In this document: in pieces, positions 16,222 through 24,296 of the stretch | Layout of the letters: each line of letters begins with the position of its first letter | Numbering within the stretch: position 1 is the stretch's first letter | Assembly (NCBI GenBank): GCA_963814875.1 | Contig: CAWFFJ010000026.1 | Coordinates: forward strand, 162,766-226,765 | Length of the DNA stretch: 64,000 nt | Reading direction: 5' to 3' | From: CAVSIS01 sp963814875 | GTDB lineage: Bacteria; Acidobacteriota; Thermoanaerobaculia; Thermoanaerobaculales; Sulfomarinibacteraceae | Notes under the pieces: model-generated | Database searches by the model: none | What the model was told of the DNA's origin: nothing | The model's input: only the letters and a program-made list of their open reading frames with translations | Translations under genes and position numbers: made by a program

Positions 16222-16983
16222 GTGACCACCGACGACCTCGACTACATGCACGCGCGCTATTACAACCCGTGGCTGACCAGGTTCCTGAGCGTGGATCCGG
16301 CCGGAGGGAAGCCGGAGGTGCCGCAGAGCTGGAATGGGTATAGCTATGCCATGAACAGCCCAGTCGCAAGAGTCGACAGGGATGGAAGGGCTACCGACTG
16401 GGCCCTTGGCGTGAATGTGTTCACGGATCCGAACCTGACGAACATCCCTTGGCAGTCGGCAGCGACTCCCGAAGGACGAGCCATCGAAAACGCTATCATG
16501 ATCCCGTTCACCGCGATGTTTGCGGCGCCCCTTGTGCTTCCGTTCATCCCCGAGGCGGCTGCGGGAGACGTGCTCATTGGAGGCGCCATTGGACTTACGA
16601 CTTCGGCGGGTAACGCGGCTCGCTCGGATGCCCCAATCGACACAAAGGTCAACTCGGCGCTCGTGGGCTTCGGGACAGGGTTGTTTACCGGAGGGGTCTT
16701 TAGATCCGGCGAGGGCGGGATGCAAGCAATCTCAGCCCTGGTTTCCAGCAATTTTTCCAATCGCGTTATCAACGGTAGCTGGACCACGGGGGCCCAGAAT
16801 AGCAAGGAGGCCGGTAAGGGGTTCATTGCTGGCGATCTAGCTGGAGCCCTGCCGGGCGGACCGGTCGCCAAGGCACTCTTGGCGGGGGGTTCCAAGTATC
16901 TCTTGGATCTCCTCGATGATTGGCTCTCTGGGCCACAGGACAAGCTGGCCGACGCCCCAGTTGACGGGCCCCACCAGCACTAG
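16222..16983 (+). CDS. Orphan Rhs C-terminal tip with a hydrophobic variable domain
   Basis: Homology to Rhs/YD-repeat proteins begins at about 16192, inside an open frame without its own 5' end: TKNERDLKRPDVTTDDLDYM, then ARYYNPWLTRFLSVDP and WNGYSYAMNSPVARVDRDG. This is the end of the Rhs core; YAMNSPVARVDRDG is the core/tip border (usually NNPLxxxDPxG). After it come about 200 residues of unique tip: Ala/Gly-rich, hydrophobic stretches (MFAAPLVLPFIPEAAAGDVL and GGPVAKALLAGGSKYLLDLL) ending DGPHQH. No nuclease or ADP-ribosyl motif is seen, so a membrane-acting toxin is a guess. The GTG at 16222 is only the first available start. Lower GC than its neighbours suggests transfer. The likely immunity gene follows 23 bases downstream. 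Confidence 0.7.
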   Translation: MTTDDLDYMHARYYNPWLTRFLSVDPAGGKPEVPQSWNGYSYAMNSPVARVDRDGRATDWALGVNVFTDPNLTNIPWQSAATPEGRAIENAIMIPFTAMFAAPLVLPFIPEAAAGDVLIGGAIGLTTSAGNAARSDAPIDTKVNSALVGFGTGLFTGGVFRSGEGGMQAISALVSSNFSNRVINGSWTTGAQNSKEAGKGFIAGDLAGALPGGPVAKALLAGGSKYLLDLLDDWLSGPQDKLADAPVDGPHQH

Positions 16984-17006
16984 ACGGGGCTATGCGAGGA
17001 GAGGTA

Positions 17007-17498
17007 ATGGCTGAGATGGAGCAATCATCCGCCCCAGCGACCTCGGGCTCCGGCGTCGAAGATGACCTTCGGTTTCGTCGGCCGCGGAGGATGTGGGGGA
17101 CGATCCCCTTGTCGTTGCTGACTGTGTTGCTGTTCTGGTTGATCTCCGTTACCCACGGTCTCAGCCACCCGCTGACAGACCCCTTCTTTGTCTTCGTTTC
17201 GGGCTTGGCCCTCCTCTATGGCATTGCGACCGCCTATCTGGTCGCTCGCGCGCCGCGAGAACTCGTTGTCGAACGACTCACGTTGGTCGGTGTGTTCAGG
17301 TCGAGAGTCGGCAGGATGGCCCTCAGTGAGATCGCAATCAAGCGTGTCCCAGAGCTCCTCTACAAGGGTGTCGTGGTCCTTGACGCTGGCGAAGAGCGTT
17401 TCGTGATCTTCACCAACATGAAGGGCTTCGATGCCTTCATGGAGGCGATTCGGGAGAGGTCTGCGGAACCCGACCGACAGGAAGGTGAGCACGAGTAG
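17007..17498 (+). CDS. Two-TM protein, probable immunity partner of the Rhs tip
   Basis: 163 residues. An acidic N-terminus is followed by two membrane segments (MWGTIPLSLLTVLLFWLIS and FFVFVSGLALLYGIATAYLV) and a C-terminal soluble domain of four or five strands and a helix (ELVVERLTLVGVFRSRVG, VVVLDAGEERFVIFTN, KGFDAFMEAIRERSAE), resembling a small PH-like fold. The start at ATG 17007 has GAGGAG just upstream; an ATG at 16992 is possible. The position directly after an Rhs tip, the small size and the membrane anchoring are typical of immunity proteins of membrane-acting toxins. A degenerate paralogue lies on the other side of the transposase at 14652-15083. No assigned family. Confidence 0.6.
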   Translation: MAEMEQSSAPATSGSGVEDDLRFRRPRRMWGTIPLSLLTVLLFWLISVTHGLSHPLTDPFFVFVSGLALLYGIATAYLVARAPRELVVERLTLVGVFRSRVGRMALSEIAIKRVPELLYKGVVVLDAGEERFVIFTNMKGFDAFMEAIRERSAEPDRQEGEHE

Positions 17499-17545
17499 CG
17501 GGCAGAACTTCAGGTTCACACCGTGCCGGACGGTCTCTGTGACCC

Positions 17546-18145
17546 CTACGCCGGCTTCGGGGCGGCGTCCTCGGGGTGGCGGTAGATGAGCCACAGGTTG
17601 CGGGTGTAGACCACCCACCCGGCGCTCTGCCCGAGCACGCCGATGATGTCCTTGCGCCACAGGAAGTAGACCAGCAGCATGCTGGCCCCGGCGAGGCTCA
17701 TCCACCAGAAGGCGACCGGCACCACTGAGCGGCGTTCGCGCTCGGAGGCGAGCCACTGGATGAGCATCCGGCCGGTGAAGAGGACCTGGCCGAGCAGCCC
17801 GAGCACGACCCAGCCGATCCCGATCGGGCTGGTGATGTTGAGCAGCCGATAGAGGAAGCCACGCTCGGCAGCCTCGGCGCTGAGGCGGCGGGCGAACTCG
17901 TCCGGAGTGATCCGCTCGGTGCGGCCGTCGAGGTAGTGGAGGATGTAGCGAGGCGCGCCGTCCGGTGCTGCGGCCGGGGCCAGCTCGACCCGGCGGACGC
18001 CCTCCGGAAGCGGCTTGACCTGGATTGTCAGCGGTTCGACCCCAGGCGGGATCGCGTCCGAGGCGGGGGCCTGGGCTTGAGCGGTCGTCCCAATCAGGAA
18101 GACGAGCAGCACGGCGAGGCGCCGCGCCGCCCGCAGACCCCTCAC
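17546..18145 (-). CDS. LABN-domain membrane protein (lipid A biosynthesis N-terminal type)
   Basis: 199 residues. Signal/anchor RRLAVLLVFLIGTTAQAQA, then a periplasmic stretch of about 80 residues (VEPLTIQVKPLPEGVRRVEL; YILHYLDGRTERITPDEFAR), then the LABN core of three membrane helices: PIGIGWVVLGLLGQVLFTG, RMLIQWLASERERRSVVP, VAFWWMSLAGASMLLVYF and GVLGQSAGWVVYTRNLWL. QVLFTGRMLIQWLASE and the SVVPVAFW...RKD block are the family signature. LABN domains also occur at the N-terminus of some LpxB proteins and next to DPM1-like transferases, where they are thought to handle polyprenyl or lipid intermediates. The GTG start overlaps the stop of the glycosyltransferase gene (GTGA), so the two proteins are made together. 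Confidence 0.8.
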   Translation of the reverse strand: MRGLRAARRLAVLLVFLIGTTAQAQAPASDAIPPGVEPLTIQVKPLPEGVRRVELAPAAAPDGAPRYILHYLDGRTERITPDEFARRLSAEAAERGFLYRLLNITSPIGIGWVVLGLLGQVLFTGRMLIQWLASERERRSVVPVAFWWMSLAGASMLLVYFLWRKDIIGVLGQSAGWVVYTRNLWLIYRHPEDAAPKPA

Positions 18146-18855
18146 CGCAGCCTCCAGTCGAGGTGGCGGTCCTGCAGCCAGCGCACGCCGAACGCGTCGC
18201 GCAGGCCGCGGAAGGCGCGGTCGAGGGTGCCGTACTTGCTGGTGCCGGAGAGCCGCGGCGCGTGGCGGACCGGGACCTCGACCACCGTGGAGCCGTGGAG
18301 GCGCAGCAGGGTCGGCAGGAACCGGTGCATGCCGTTGAAGCGCGGCAGATCGACCAGGCACGCCGCGCGAAAGACCTTGATCGGGCAGCCGGTGTCGGTG
18401 ATGTGCTCGCGGGTGAGCCGGTTGCGGACCCCGTTGGCGAAGCGCGAGCTGAATCGCTTCCATCCGGTGTCCTGGCGCTCGACGCGGATCCCGACCACGG
18501 CGTCGACGCCGTCGCGCTCGAGCACCTCGATGAGCTTGGGCAGGTCCTCGGGGTAGGTCTGGAGGTCGGCGTCGAGGATCGCCACCAGAGCGCCGCGGGC
18601 GTGACGGAAGCCGGCGTCGAGCCCGGCGGACTGGCCGCGGTTGGCGACGAAGTGGAGCACGCGAAGGCGCGGGTCGGCGGCGGCGAGGGCGTCGAGCCTC
18701 TCCGACGAGCCGTCGGTGGAGCCGTCGTCGATCAGCACCAGCTCCCAGTCGAGTCCGGTCGGGTCGAGACCGGCGCGGACCCGCTCGACGAGGGGGTCGA
18801 GGTTGCCGATCTCGTTGTAGACCGGGACCACGACAGACAGGGCCGGGGTCGTCAT
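18142..18855 (-). CDS. Family 2 glycosyltransferase, DPM1-like
   Basis: 237 residues, a single GT-A domain without membrane helices. Motifs: LSVVVPVYNEIGNLDPLVE at the N-terminus, LVLIDDGSTDGSSERLDAL, the donor-binding DADLQTYPEDLPKLIEVL, and DTGCPIKVFRAACL followed by FNGMHRFLPTLLRLHG and VPVRHAPRLSGTSKYGTLDR. This order is that of dolichol/undecaprenyl-phosphate mannose or glucose synthases, which load a sugar on a polyprenyl phosphate at the inner membrane. The coupled LABN protein is a plausible membrane partner or flippase-like module. The stop codon overlaps the LABN start by four bases. It is separated from glpD upstream by 215 bases with an inverted repeat, so a separate transcript is likely. 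Confidence 0.88.
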   Translation of the reverse strand: MTTPALSVVVPVYNEIGNLDPLVERVRAGLDPTGLDWELVLIDDGSTDGSSERLDALAAADPRLRVLHFVANRGQSAGLDAGFRHARGALVAILDADLQTYPEDLPKLIEVLERDGVDAVVGIRVERQDTGWKRFSSRFANGVRNRLTREHITDTGCPIKVFRAACLVDLPRFNGMHRFLPTLLRLHGSTVVEVPVRHAPRLSGTSKYGTLDRAFRGLRDAFGVRWLQDRHLDWRLR

Positions 18856-18876
18856 CGCGGCGTCAGGTTAGCACGA

Positions 18877-18920
18877 GGAATCCGGGGGCCGGGCCCTGAC
18901 GGACCAGGCCCCCGGATTCC
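18877..18920. terminator. 14-bp inverted repeat between glpD and the glycosyltransferase gene
   Basis: GGAATCCGGGGGCC (18877-18890) and GGCCCCCGGATTCC (18907-18920) pair perfectly around a 16-base loop. It lies after glpD in the direction of transcription; a short TTTG follows only on the plus strand. Terminator-like stability, but the U-tract is weak, so the role is uncertain. Confidence 0.4.
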
Positions 18921-18941
18921 TTTGTGCGCTTCGCGCACGGA

Positions 18942-18973
18942 GGTGAGAAGGTAAGAAGGTGAGAAGGTGAGCA
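18942..18973 (+). repeat. Four 8-bp tandem repeats
   Basis: GGTGAGAA, GGTAAGAA, GGTGAGAA, GGTGAGCA in a row, followed by GGTGGGGA. It lies in the gap downstream of glpD. Such octamers are prone to slippage; no promoter elements lie next to it. Confidence 0.6.
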
Positions 18974-19070
18974 GGTGGGGAGGGAGGCGAGATGCGGGCC
19001 GTCGTACTGGCGGAGCTTGCTTCCGCCCAGATTGCGGCAGATGGATTCGTTCGCCGCCACGGGGTCCGTC

Positions 19071-20693
19071 TCAGCCTCGGATCCCGGCCAGGGTCCAGGC
19101 CTCCTGAGCGGCCTCGAACGCCACGATCTCTCGTTCCCAGCGGGCGCCGTCCCAGTCCAATGCCTCCATGACGACGGGGCGCAGGGCGGGCAGCACTGCG
19201 CGCGCCGCCTCGGGCTGCCACATACCGAGCCGGACCCGGCGCAGGAGGAGGTCGTCGAGGTGAAGGACGGCGCCCCAGCGCAGGTGGGCGCGGACCTCGG
19301 CGGCGGTGAGCGGGACGCCATCGGTGAGCGGTTCGAGGTCGCGACGGTCGCGGGCAAGCTCGAGGGCCGGCCAGGCGGTCGCGGCGAGGCGGCGGGCGAA
19401 ACCGTCGGCGAGCTCGGGAGCGAGCCCCGAGGCTCGGGCGAGGCGGGCGGCGAGGTCGACCGGCGCCAGCCCGGCGAGCGGCGTGCCGCGGGTCGCGCAC
19501 GGCGCGGTGAAGCGCGTCCTTTCCTCGCCGAGCAACCCGAGTGCGGCGTCGACCGCCTCCTCCGCGGTGCTGCGCCAGGTGGTGAGCTTGCCTCCCGCTA
19601 CGGAGAGCAGCCCGGCCTCCTCCCAGATGCCCTCCTCGCGGCTCGCCTCCGAGGGGTCGTCAGCGTGGGTGTCGAGGATCGGCCGCAGGCCGGCGAAGCA
19701 GCCGCGCACCTCGTCGCGAGCGATCGGCGGTCCGGCGAACGCGGCGCTGGCCGCGTGCAGCAGGTAGTCGACCTCGGCCTCGCTCGGCCGCGGGTCGTCG
19801 AGCGGCCCGTCGTGGTAGAGGTCGGTGGTTCCGACCAGGATGCCCTCGGGGTGCGGGATCAGGAACACCGGCCGACCGTCGTCCGGGGACGGCATGGTGA
19901 CGGCGGCGCCGAGCGGGAGGCGTTCAGGGGCGAGCAGGACATGGGCGCCGCGCGACGGCCGCAGGTGGCGGCCGGGCAGCGCGAGGCGCTCGCGAACGGC
20001 GTCGGTCCACACCCCGGTGGCATTGATCACCGCCCCGGCCGTGACGGTCAGGCTGGCGCCGCTCTCGAGGTCCGCGAGGACCAGGCCACGGATGCGATCG
20101 TCGGGGTCACGGACGCCCTCGAGCAGCTCGCAGCGGGTGAGCACCGCGGCGCCGTAGGCGTGGGCGGTGGCGGCCACGGCCAATGTCAGGCGGGCGTCGT
20201 CGGCCATGGCGTCGGTGTAGGAGAGGGCTCGGTCGAGCCCCTCGACGTCGAGGCCCGGCAGCAGCTCGGCGAGGGCATCGGTGTCGAGCTGGGTGTGCTT
20301 CTCCGGACGCGCCGTGAGACGGTCGTACATCCACAGGCCGAGGTCGATCTGCCACCCCGGGGTGTGGTCGCCGTGGTAGGCGGGGTAGACGAAGCGGATC
20401 GGATGCACCAGGTGCGGGCTGAGCGAGAGCATGCGGTCGCGTTCGCGGCACGCGAGGCGGGTGACCCGGAACTGCATCTGCTTGAGGTAGCGCAGCCCAC
20501 CGTGGATCAGCTTCGAGGAGCGCGACGAGGTCCCGCCGGCGATGTCGTTCTTGTCGACCAGCAGCACCTCGAGGCCCCGCTGGGAGGCGTCGAGGGTGAT
20601 CCCGCAGCCGGTGATGCCGGCGCCGATCACAATCAGGTCGAAGGGCTGCGAGCAGCGGGCGAGGGCTTCGGCGCGCCAGTGGGGTTGGAACAT
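19071..20693 (-). CDS. glpD: FAD-dependent glycerol-3-phosphate dehydrogenase
   Basis: 540 residues, family length. Oxidises sn-glycerol-3-phosphate to DHAP at the membrane and passes electrons to quinone. FAD-binding N-terminus FDLIVIGAGITGCGITLDAS (GAGITG). GlpD signature blocks: GGTSSRSSKLIHGGLRYLKQ, YTDAMADDARLTL, INATGVWTDAVRE, SRGAHVLL, FLIPHPEGILVGTTD. C-terminal DAO_C domain with LSVAGGKLTTWRSTAEEAVD and the helical DPYW-like region. It lies 27 bases after an alkyl-DHAP-synthase-like gene on the same strand. Together they could supply DHAP-derived ether lipid precursors or recycle glycerol phosphate. GlpD's own product, DHAP, is the starting point for the acyl-DHAP substrate of the partner. 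Confidence 0.92.
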   Translation of the reverse strand: MFQPHWRAEALARCSQPFDLIVIGAGITGCGITLDASQRGLEVLLVDKNDIAGGTSSRSSKLIHGGLRYLKQMQFRVTRLACRERDRMLSLSPHLVHPIRFVYPAYHGDHTPGWQIDLGLWMYDRLTARPEKHTQLDTDALAELLPGLDVEGLDRALSYTDAMADDARLTLAVAATAHAYGAAVLTRCELLEGVRDPDDRIRGLVLADLESGASLTVTAGAVINATGVWTDAVRERLALPGRHLRPSRGAHVLLAPERLPLGAAVTMPSPDDGRPVFLIPHPEGILVGTTDLYHDGPLDDPRPSEAEVDYLLHAASAAFAGPPIARDEVRGCFAGLRPILDTHADDPSEASREEGIWEEAGLLSVAGGKLTTWRSTAEEAVDAALGLLGEERTRFTAPCATRGTPLAGLAPVDLAARLARASGLAPELADGFARRLAATAWPALELARDRRDLEPLTDGVPLTAAEVRAHLRWGAVLHLDDLLLRRVRLGMWQPEAARAVLPALRPVVMEALDWDGARWEREIVAFEAAQEAWTLAGIRG

Positions 20694-20720
20694 GGTCCGT
20701 CTCCGGATGTCGGCGGCCCG

Positions 20721-22358
20721 TCAATCCTCCAGCCGATCGGTCGGGTCGAGGAGAACGTGAGGGTTGAGGACCTCCGCCGGGTCCATCGCGCGGGCGGCCG
20801 CACCGAGCAGGTCATGGCCGAGCAGGCCGATCTCGGAGTCGAGCCAGGGCGCGTGCCACTGGCCGACGCCGTGGTGGTGGGTGATGGTGGCGCCCGAGGC
20901 GACCAGCGCCTTGCCGGCGGCGCGCTTGATCCGCGCCCAGCGGGCGAGGTTCGCCTCGAGGCCGTCGGCGAGGCGGAAGAAGAAGGTGAAGTAGAGCGAC
21001 GCTCCATCGACGTAGGGGTGGGAGATGTGGCACAGCACGGCCACCCGCTCGGCTTCGTGGGCCAGGGCGGAGGCCATCGCGCCCGCCACCCGGACGCGGG
21101 TCTCGGCCGCGCGCGCCCACGGTACCGCGGTCTCGAGGGTATCGGTGGCCCAGCCGAGGTCGAGCAGGCCGTCGCGCAGGTAGGGGTGGCGGAACCGGTC
21201 GCGGAGCCAGTGCCGGCCCGGCGACAGCCCGAGCGACACTGGGCGGTAAGGGCGGACGATCTCGAGCGCTTCGTCGAGGACGGCGCGTCGCCGGTCGTGG
21301 TCGCCTGCCGCACCCGCGAGGAGCAGGCACGACCCGGGTCCGCGTCCGCGCAGGCGCAGGTAGCGCTCGACCCACGGTCCGAGCGCCGAGCCGGCCAAGC
21401 CGACGGCCATCGCGACCTCGGTCTCGGCGCCGTCGGAGAGCCGGACCATCGTCAGCCCGACGTCGGAGCGCACCACGTCGCGCACGGCTGCGAGGCCGGA
21501 CTCGAGATCGGGCAGCAGCGCCGCCGTGACATCGACTCCTTCCGGCCGCGGACGCACCCTCAAGGTGGCGCCCGTAATCACCCCGAGCCGTCCTTCGCTG
21601 CCGAGCACGAACTGGCGCAGGTCGGGGCCGGCAGCGGAGGCGGGTAGGGCGGGCAGCTCAAGACGCCCCGACGGCGCCACCAGCTCGAGGCCGGCGACCA
21701 TGTCCTCGATCCGGCCGTAGCCTAGGGACTCCTGGCCCGAGGAGCGCGTCGCCACCCAACCGCCGACGGTGGCGAGCTCCCACGACTGGGGATAGTGCCC
21801 GAGGGTGAGCCCGTGGGTGGCGAGCTCGGCCTCGACCCGGGGACCCGGGGTGCCGGGCCCGAACGTCGCGAGCCGGGAGACCTCGTCCAGTGCGGTGAGG
21901 CCGCTCAGGCGCTCAAGCTCCAGCACCAGCGACGGACGCGGGTCGTCGACCGCGTTGACGCCCCCGGTGACCGAGGTGCCTCCACCCCATGGGACGACCC
22001 GCACCTGGGTCGCGGCGCAGATCGCCACGACCGCCTCGACCTCCCCCGCGCTGCCTGGTCTCACGACGGCATCCGGCGCCGCCGGGAGGCTGCCGATGCG
22101 CAGCCGCAGCATGTCGGGGAGGCCCTGCCCGCGGGCGTGCGCCAGCCGGTCGCGGGGATCGCTGCTCACCGCGACCGGCATCACCGGCAGCTCGCGCGCC
22201 GGCGCAAGTCTCAGATCCTGCGGTGAATCCGGCCACGGCCGGCCGGGCGGGCCGACCTCTCGCAGCAGCCAGTCGGTCAAACGCGGCGAGGGCGGGAAGC
22301 TCTCACCCTCGAAGCCCCATCTGCCCAGGCGTCGGGTCCTCGATGCGGGTTCCGTCAT
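20721..22358 (-). CDS. Alkyldihydroxyacetonephosphate-synthase-like FAD oxidase
   Basis: 545 residues. N-terminal block GRWGFEGESFPPSPRLTDWL, typical of AGPS proteins. PCMH-type FAD domain about residues 90-270 with VVRPGSAGEVEAVVAICA, VVPWGGGTSVTGG and the signature HYPQSWELATVGGWVATR, then SSGQESLGYGRIEDMV. The C-terminal cap contains CHISHPYVDGASLYFTFFF and ATITHHHGVGQWHAPWLD; the HHH motif is the catalytic hallmark that exchanges the acyl chain of acyl-DHAP for a fatty alcohol. Bacterial homologues occur in several ether-lipid-forming groups. The start ATG 22358 fits the family N-terminus. It is probably co-transcribed with glpD. A glycolate-oxidase-like alternative is less likely given the HHH motif and YGRIED block. 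Confidence 0.82.
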   Translation of the reverse strand: MTEPASRTRRLGRWGFEGESFPPSPRLTDWLLREVGPPGRPWPDSPQDLRLAPARELPVMPVAVSSDPRDRLAHARGQGLPDMLRLRIGSLPAAPDAVVRPGSAGEVEAVVAICAATQVRVVPWGGGTSVTGGVNAVDDPRPSLVLELERLSGLTALDEVSRLATFGPGTPGPRVEAELATHGLTLGHYPQSWELATVGGWVATRSSGQESLGYGRIEDMVAGLELVAPSGRLELPALPASAAGPDLRQFVLGSEGRLGVITGATLRVRPRPEGVDVTAALLPDLESGLAAVRDVVRSDVGLTMVRLSDGAETEVAMAVGLAGSALGPWVERYLRLRGRGPGSCLLLAGAAGDHDRRRAVLDEALEIVRPYRPVSLGLSPGRHWLRDRFRHPYLRDGLLDLGWATDTLETAVPWARAAETRVRVAGAMASALAHEAERVAVLCHISHPYVDGASLYFTFFFRLADGLEANLARWARIKRAAGKALVASGATITHHHGVGQWHAPWLDSEIGLLGHDLLGAAARAMDPAEVLNPHVLLDPTDRLED

Positions 22359-22493
22359 GGTCGATTCAGTATATCGCCGCGCGACGGCACGGGGCTCGGC
22401 TGCGGCGTTTTCGCGATCACCTTGATCTCCGCGTCCCTGATGTGCGTGACCCGGGGGGAATGCGGGTTATGATTGCCGCAGTTAGACGTTGTG

Positions 22494-23081
22494 ATGCCGC
22501 ATAGCGACGAGATGTCGCCCGACGCGAGGTGCCCCGTGGACAGACCGGACTCCTGTTCGAGATCGTTCCGCCGCCGTCTGACCGCCTACCATGAGGCCGG
22601 CCATGCGGTGATGGCGCATCTCTGCGGCCAACGGGTCACCGGCCTGGAGCTGAGCGAGGAGGGCGACCTCGCAGGGGCCTGCACGTCGGTCCGGCTGCAG
22701 CCCGTCCATCTCTCCGCCGCGAGTCTCGAGGTGATCGAGCATCACATCCGATCCGTGCTCGCGGGCATGGTGGCGGAGGCCCGAATCAGCGGACGTGGGG
22801 GCTGGGATGAAGGCTGCGCCGATCTCGACCTCGCGGTGCGCCTCACGATGCGCCTGGTGGGCGACTGCGAGCGGGTGCTGCCCTACCTGGAGGCGGCGCG
22901 GGTGCAGGTCGAGGGCGAGCTCGCTGAGCATTGGGACGTGGTCGAAGCGCTCGCGGACGAGCTGCTGATCGCGGGCTCCCTGAACGGTCCTACCGCGCGT
23001 GCGATTCTCGAGCGCTACCTCCCGGAGCACAGCTGGCAAGGTCGCCGCCTCGCCGAGGTCGGCGCACCGTTATCCGCGTGA
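22494..23081 (+). CDS. Stand-alone FtsH-type (M41) peptidase domain protein
   Basis: 195 residues without an AAA ATPase or membrane segment. RLTAYHEAGHAVMAHL carries the zinc-binding HEAGH (H33, E34, H37). VLAGMVAEARISGRGGWDEG and CADLDLAVRLTMRLVGD correspond to the FtsH stretch that gives the third, acidic ligand (D110 or D112). The following helices (YLEAARVQVEGELAEHWDVV, then EALADELLIAGSLNG) match the M41 C-terminal helices. The core is thus the FtsH protease domain alone. Such proteins are known but uncharacterised; substrate selection must come from elsewhere. ATG 22494 is used; ATG 22512 or a TTG at 22473 are alternatives, none with a good SD. Divergent from the AGPS-like gene. Confidence 0.7.
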   Translation: MPHSDEMSPDARCPVDRPDSCSRSFRRRLTAYHEAGHAVMAHLCGQRVTGLELSEEGDLAGACTSVRLQPVHLSAASLEVIEHHIRSVLAGMVAEARISGRGGWDEGCADLDLAVRLTMRLVGDCERVLPYLEAARVQVEGELAEHWDVVEALADELLIAGSLNGPTARAILERYLPEHSWQGRRLAEVGAPLSA

Positions 23082-23129
23082 CGCCTACTGGCGCCCGATC
23101 TGGTGGGCAACTACTGACGCTGTCCCGCT

Positions 23130-24296
23130 TTAGAGCTCGCGCACGCGCCGGTCGAGCTCCTCGAGCAGGGCGGCGGCACCGGCGCTGAAGGTGTGCGGCT
23201 CTGGCAGTAGGCTGACCACCAGCCAACCTGGCCCGGCGAAGTCGAAGAAGTAGCCAGGGTGCACCGCGACGCTGTGTCGTTCGAGGAGGTCGAGGGCGAG
23301 CTCCTCCTCGTCGAGTACCGCGGGCACGCGCACCATCGCACTCCAGCCTCCGCCGACCGGCGGCACTGTGACCGCCGGAAGCTTCGCCGCGACGGAGCGC
23401 AGAGCGGCCAGGTTGCCGCGGCACCGGTTGGCGATCGCCTGCTCGACCGGCGCCGCCGCGCGCAGCAGCTCGGCGGTCGCGAGCGCCACGGGAGTGCTCA
23501 CCGACAGGTAGCTGTCTGCAATGTAGTCGAGCCCCTCGAGGGCGGCCTCGACCTCGGCGGTTGGACCCGAGACCACGATCCAGGAGAGTTTGAGCTGGGG
23601 GAGACCGGCGAGCTTGGACAGCCCGCCGAGAACGAAGGTCAGACACTGGCCTGTGGCGGCGAAGCTCGTCACCTGAGGTGCTTCGAGCGGGTAGGCGAGG
23701 AAGACCTCGTCGGCGATCAGCGCCCAGCTGCGCGCAGCGCAGGCGTGCGTGAGCCAAGCCGCGTCGTCGGGGTCGAGGTGGGATCCGGTCGGATTGTTGG
23801 GGTGGACGACGACCACCGCGCGCGTCCCCGCGGGTGCGTCGTCGAGGCAGGCTCGGTCGATCCGCCACCCGTCGTCAGGGTCGAGCCGCAGCGGAGCAGT
23901 GGCGACGCCGTCGAGGCGCGCGAGGTGCTCGATCAGGGGATAGGACGGCACCGGCGCGAGCACGGCGTCGCCAGGGTCAGCGAGGAGGCGAAACAGGAAG
24001 CCATAGGCCTCGCTGGTGGACGCGGTGAGCACGATGGCGGTCGGATCGGGCTCGAGGTCCCATCGCCGGAAGGTCGCCGCTACGGCGCGCCGGGCGGAGA
24101 TCGGGCCTCGCGGGTCGGGGGAGTAGACCAATCCCCGTGGCTCGGCCAGGGGTCGAAGGAGGTCGGTGGGATAGGCGAAGCCGCAGCGGGTCGGGTTGCT
24201 GAGGGTGAGGTCGTAGCGCGGATTGCCGAGCCTTGCCCGGACCGCCGCGAGGCGGTTGGGTGCGAGGTCGGCGGGAATCCGGGATGACGGACGCAT
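23130..24296 (-). CDS. Class I/II pyridoxal-phosphate aminotransferase
   Basis: 388 residues, fold type I. LTLSNPTRCGFAYPTDLLRP at the N-terminus is the substrate-entrance strand; LTASTSEAYGFLFRLLADPG binds the cofactor phosphate; VVVHPNNPTGSHLDPDD contains the NPTG Asn, LIADEVFLAYPL the Asp, and FVLGGLSKLAGLPQLKLSW the Schiff-base Lys (SK). C-terminal VAVHPGYFFDFAGPGWLVVS completes the family. This is the aspartate-aminotransferase superfamily of unknown substrate; the ARRAVAATF and AGLPQLKL features resemble plant-type or alanine-type members. ATG 24296 gives the family length; an ATG at 24338 would add 14 residues. No metabolic neighbour defines the substrate. Confidence 0.8.
   Translation of the reverse strand: MRPSSRIPADLAPNRLAAVRARLGNPRYDLTLSNPTRCGFAYPTDLLRPLAEPRGLVYSPDPRGPISARRAVAATFRRWDLEPDPTAIVLTASTSEAYGFLFRLLADPGDAVLAPVPSYPLIEHLARLDGVATAPLRLDPDDGWRIDRACLDDAPAGTRAVVVVHPNNPTGSHLDPDDAAWLTHACAARSWALIADEVFLAYPLEAPQVTSFAATGQCLTFVLGGLSKLAGLPQLKLSWIVVSGPTAEVEAALEGLDYIADSYLSVSTPVALATAELLRAAAPVEQAIANRCRGNLAALRSVAAKLPAVTVPPVGGGWSAMVRVPAVLDEEELALDLLERHSVAVHPGYFFDFAGPGWLVVSLLPEPHTFSAGAAALLEELDRRVREL

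Noticed and set aside
18975..21647. 890-codon plus-strand frame opposite glpD and the AGPS-like gene
   Set aside because: Composition is that of a GC-driven mirror frame; the minus-strand genes carry full catalytic motifs.
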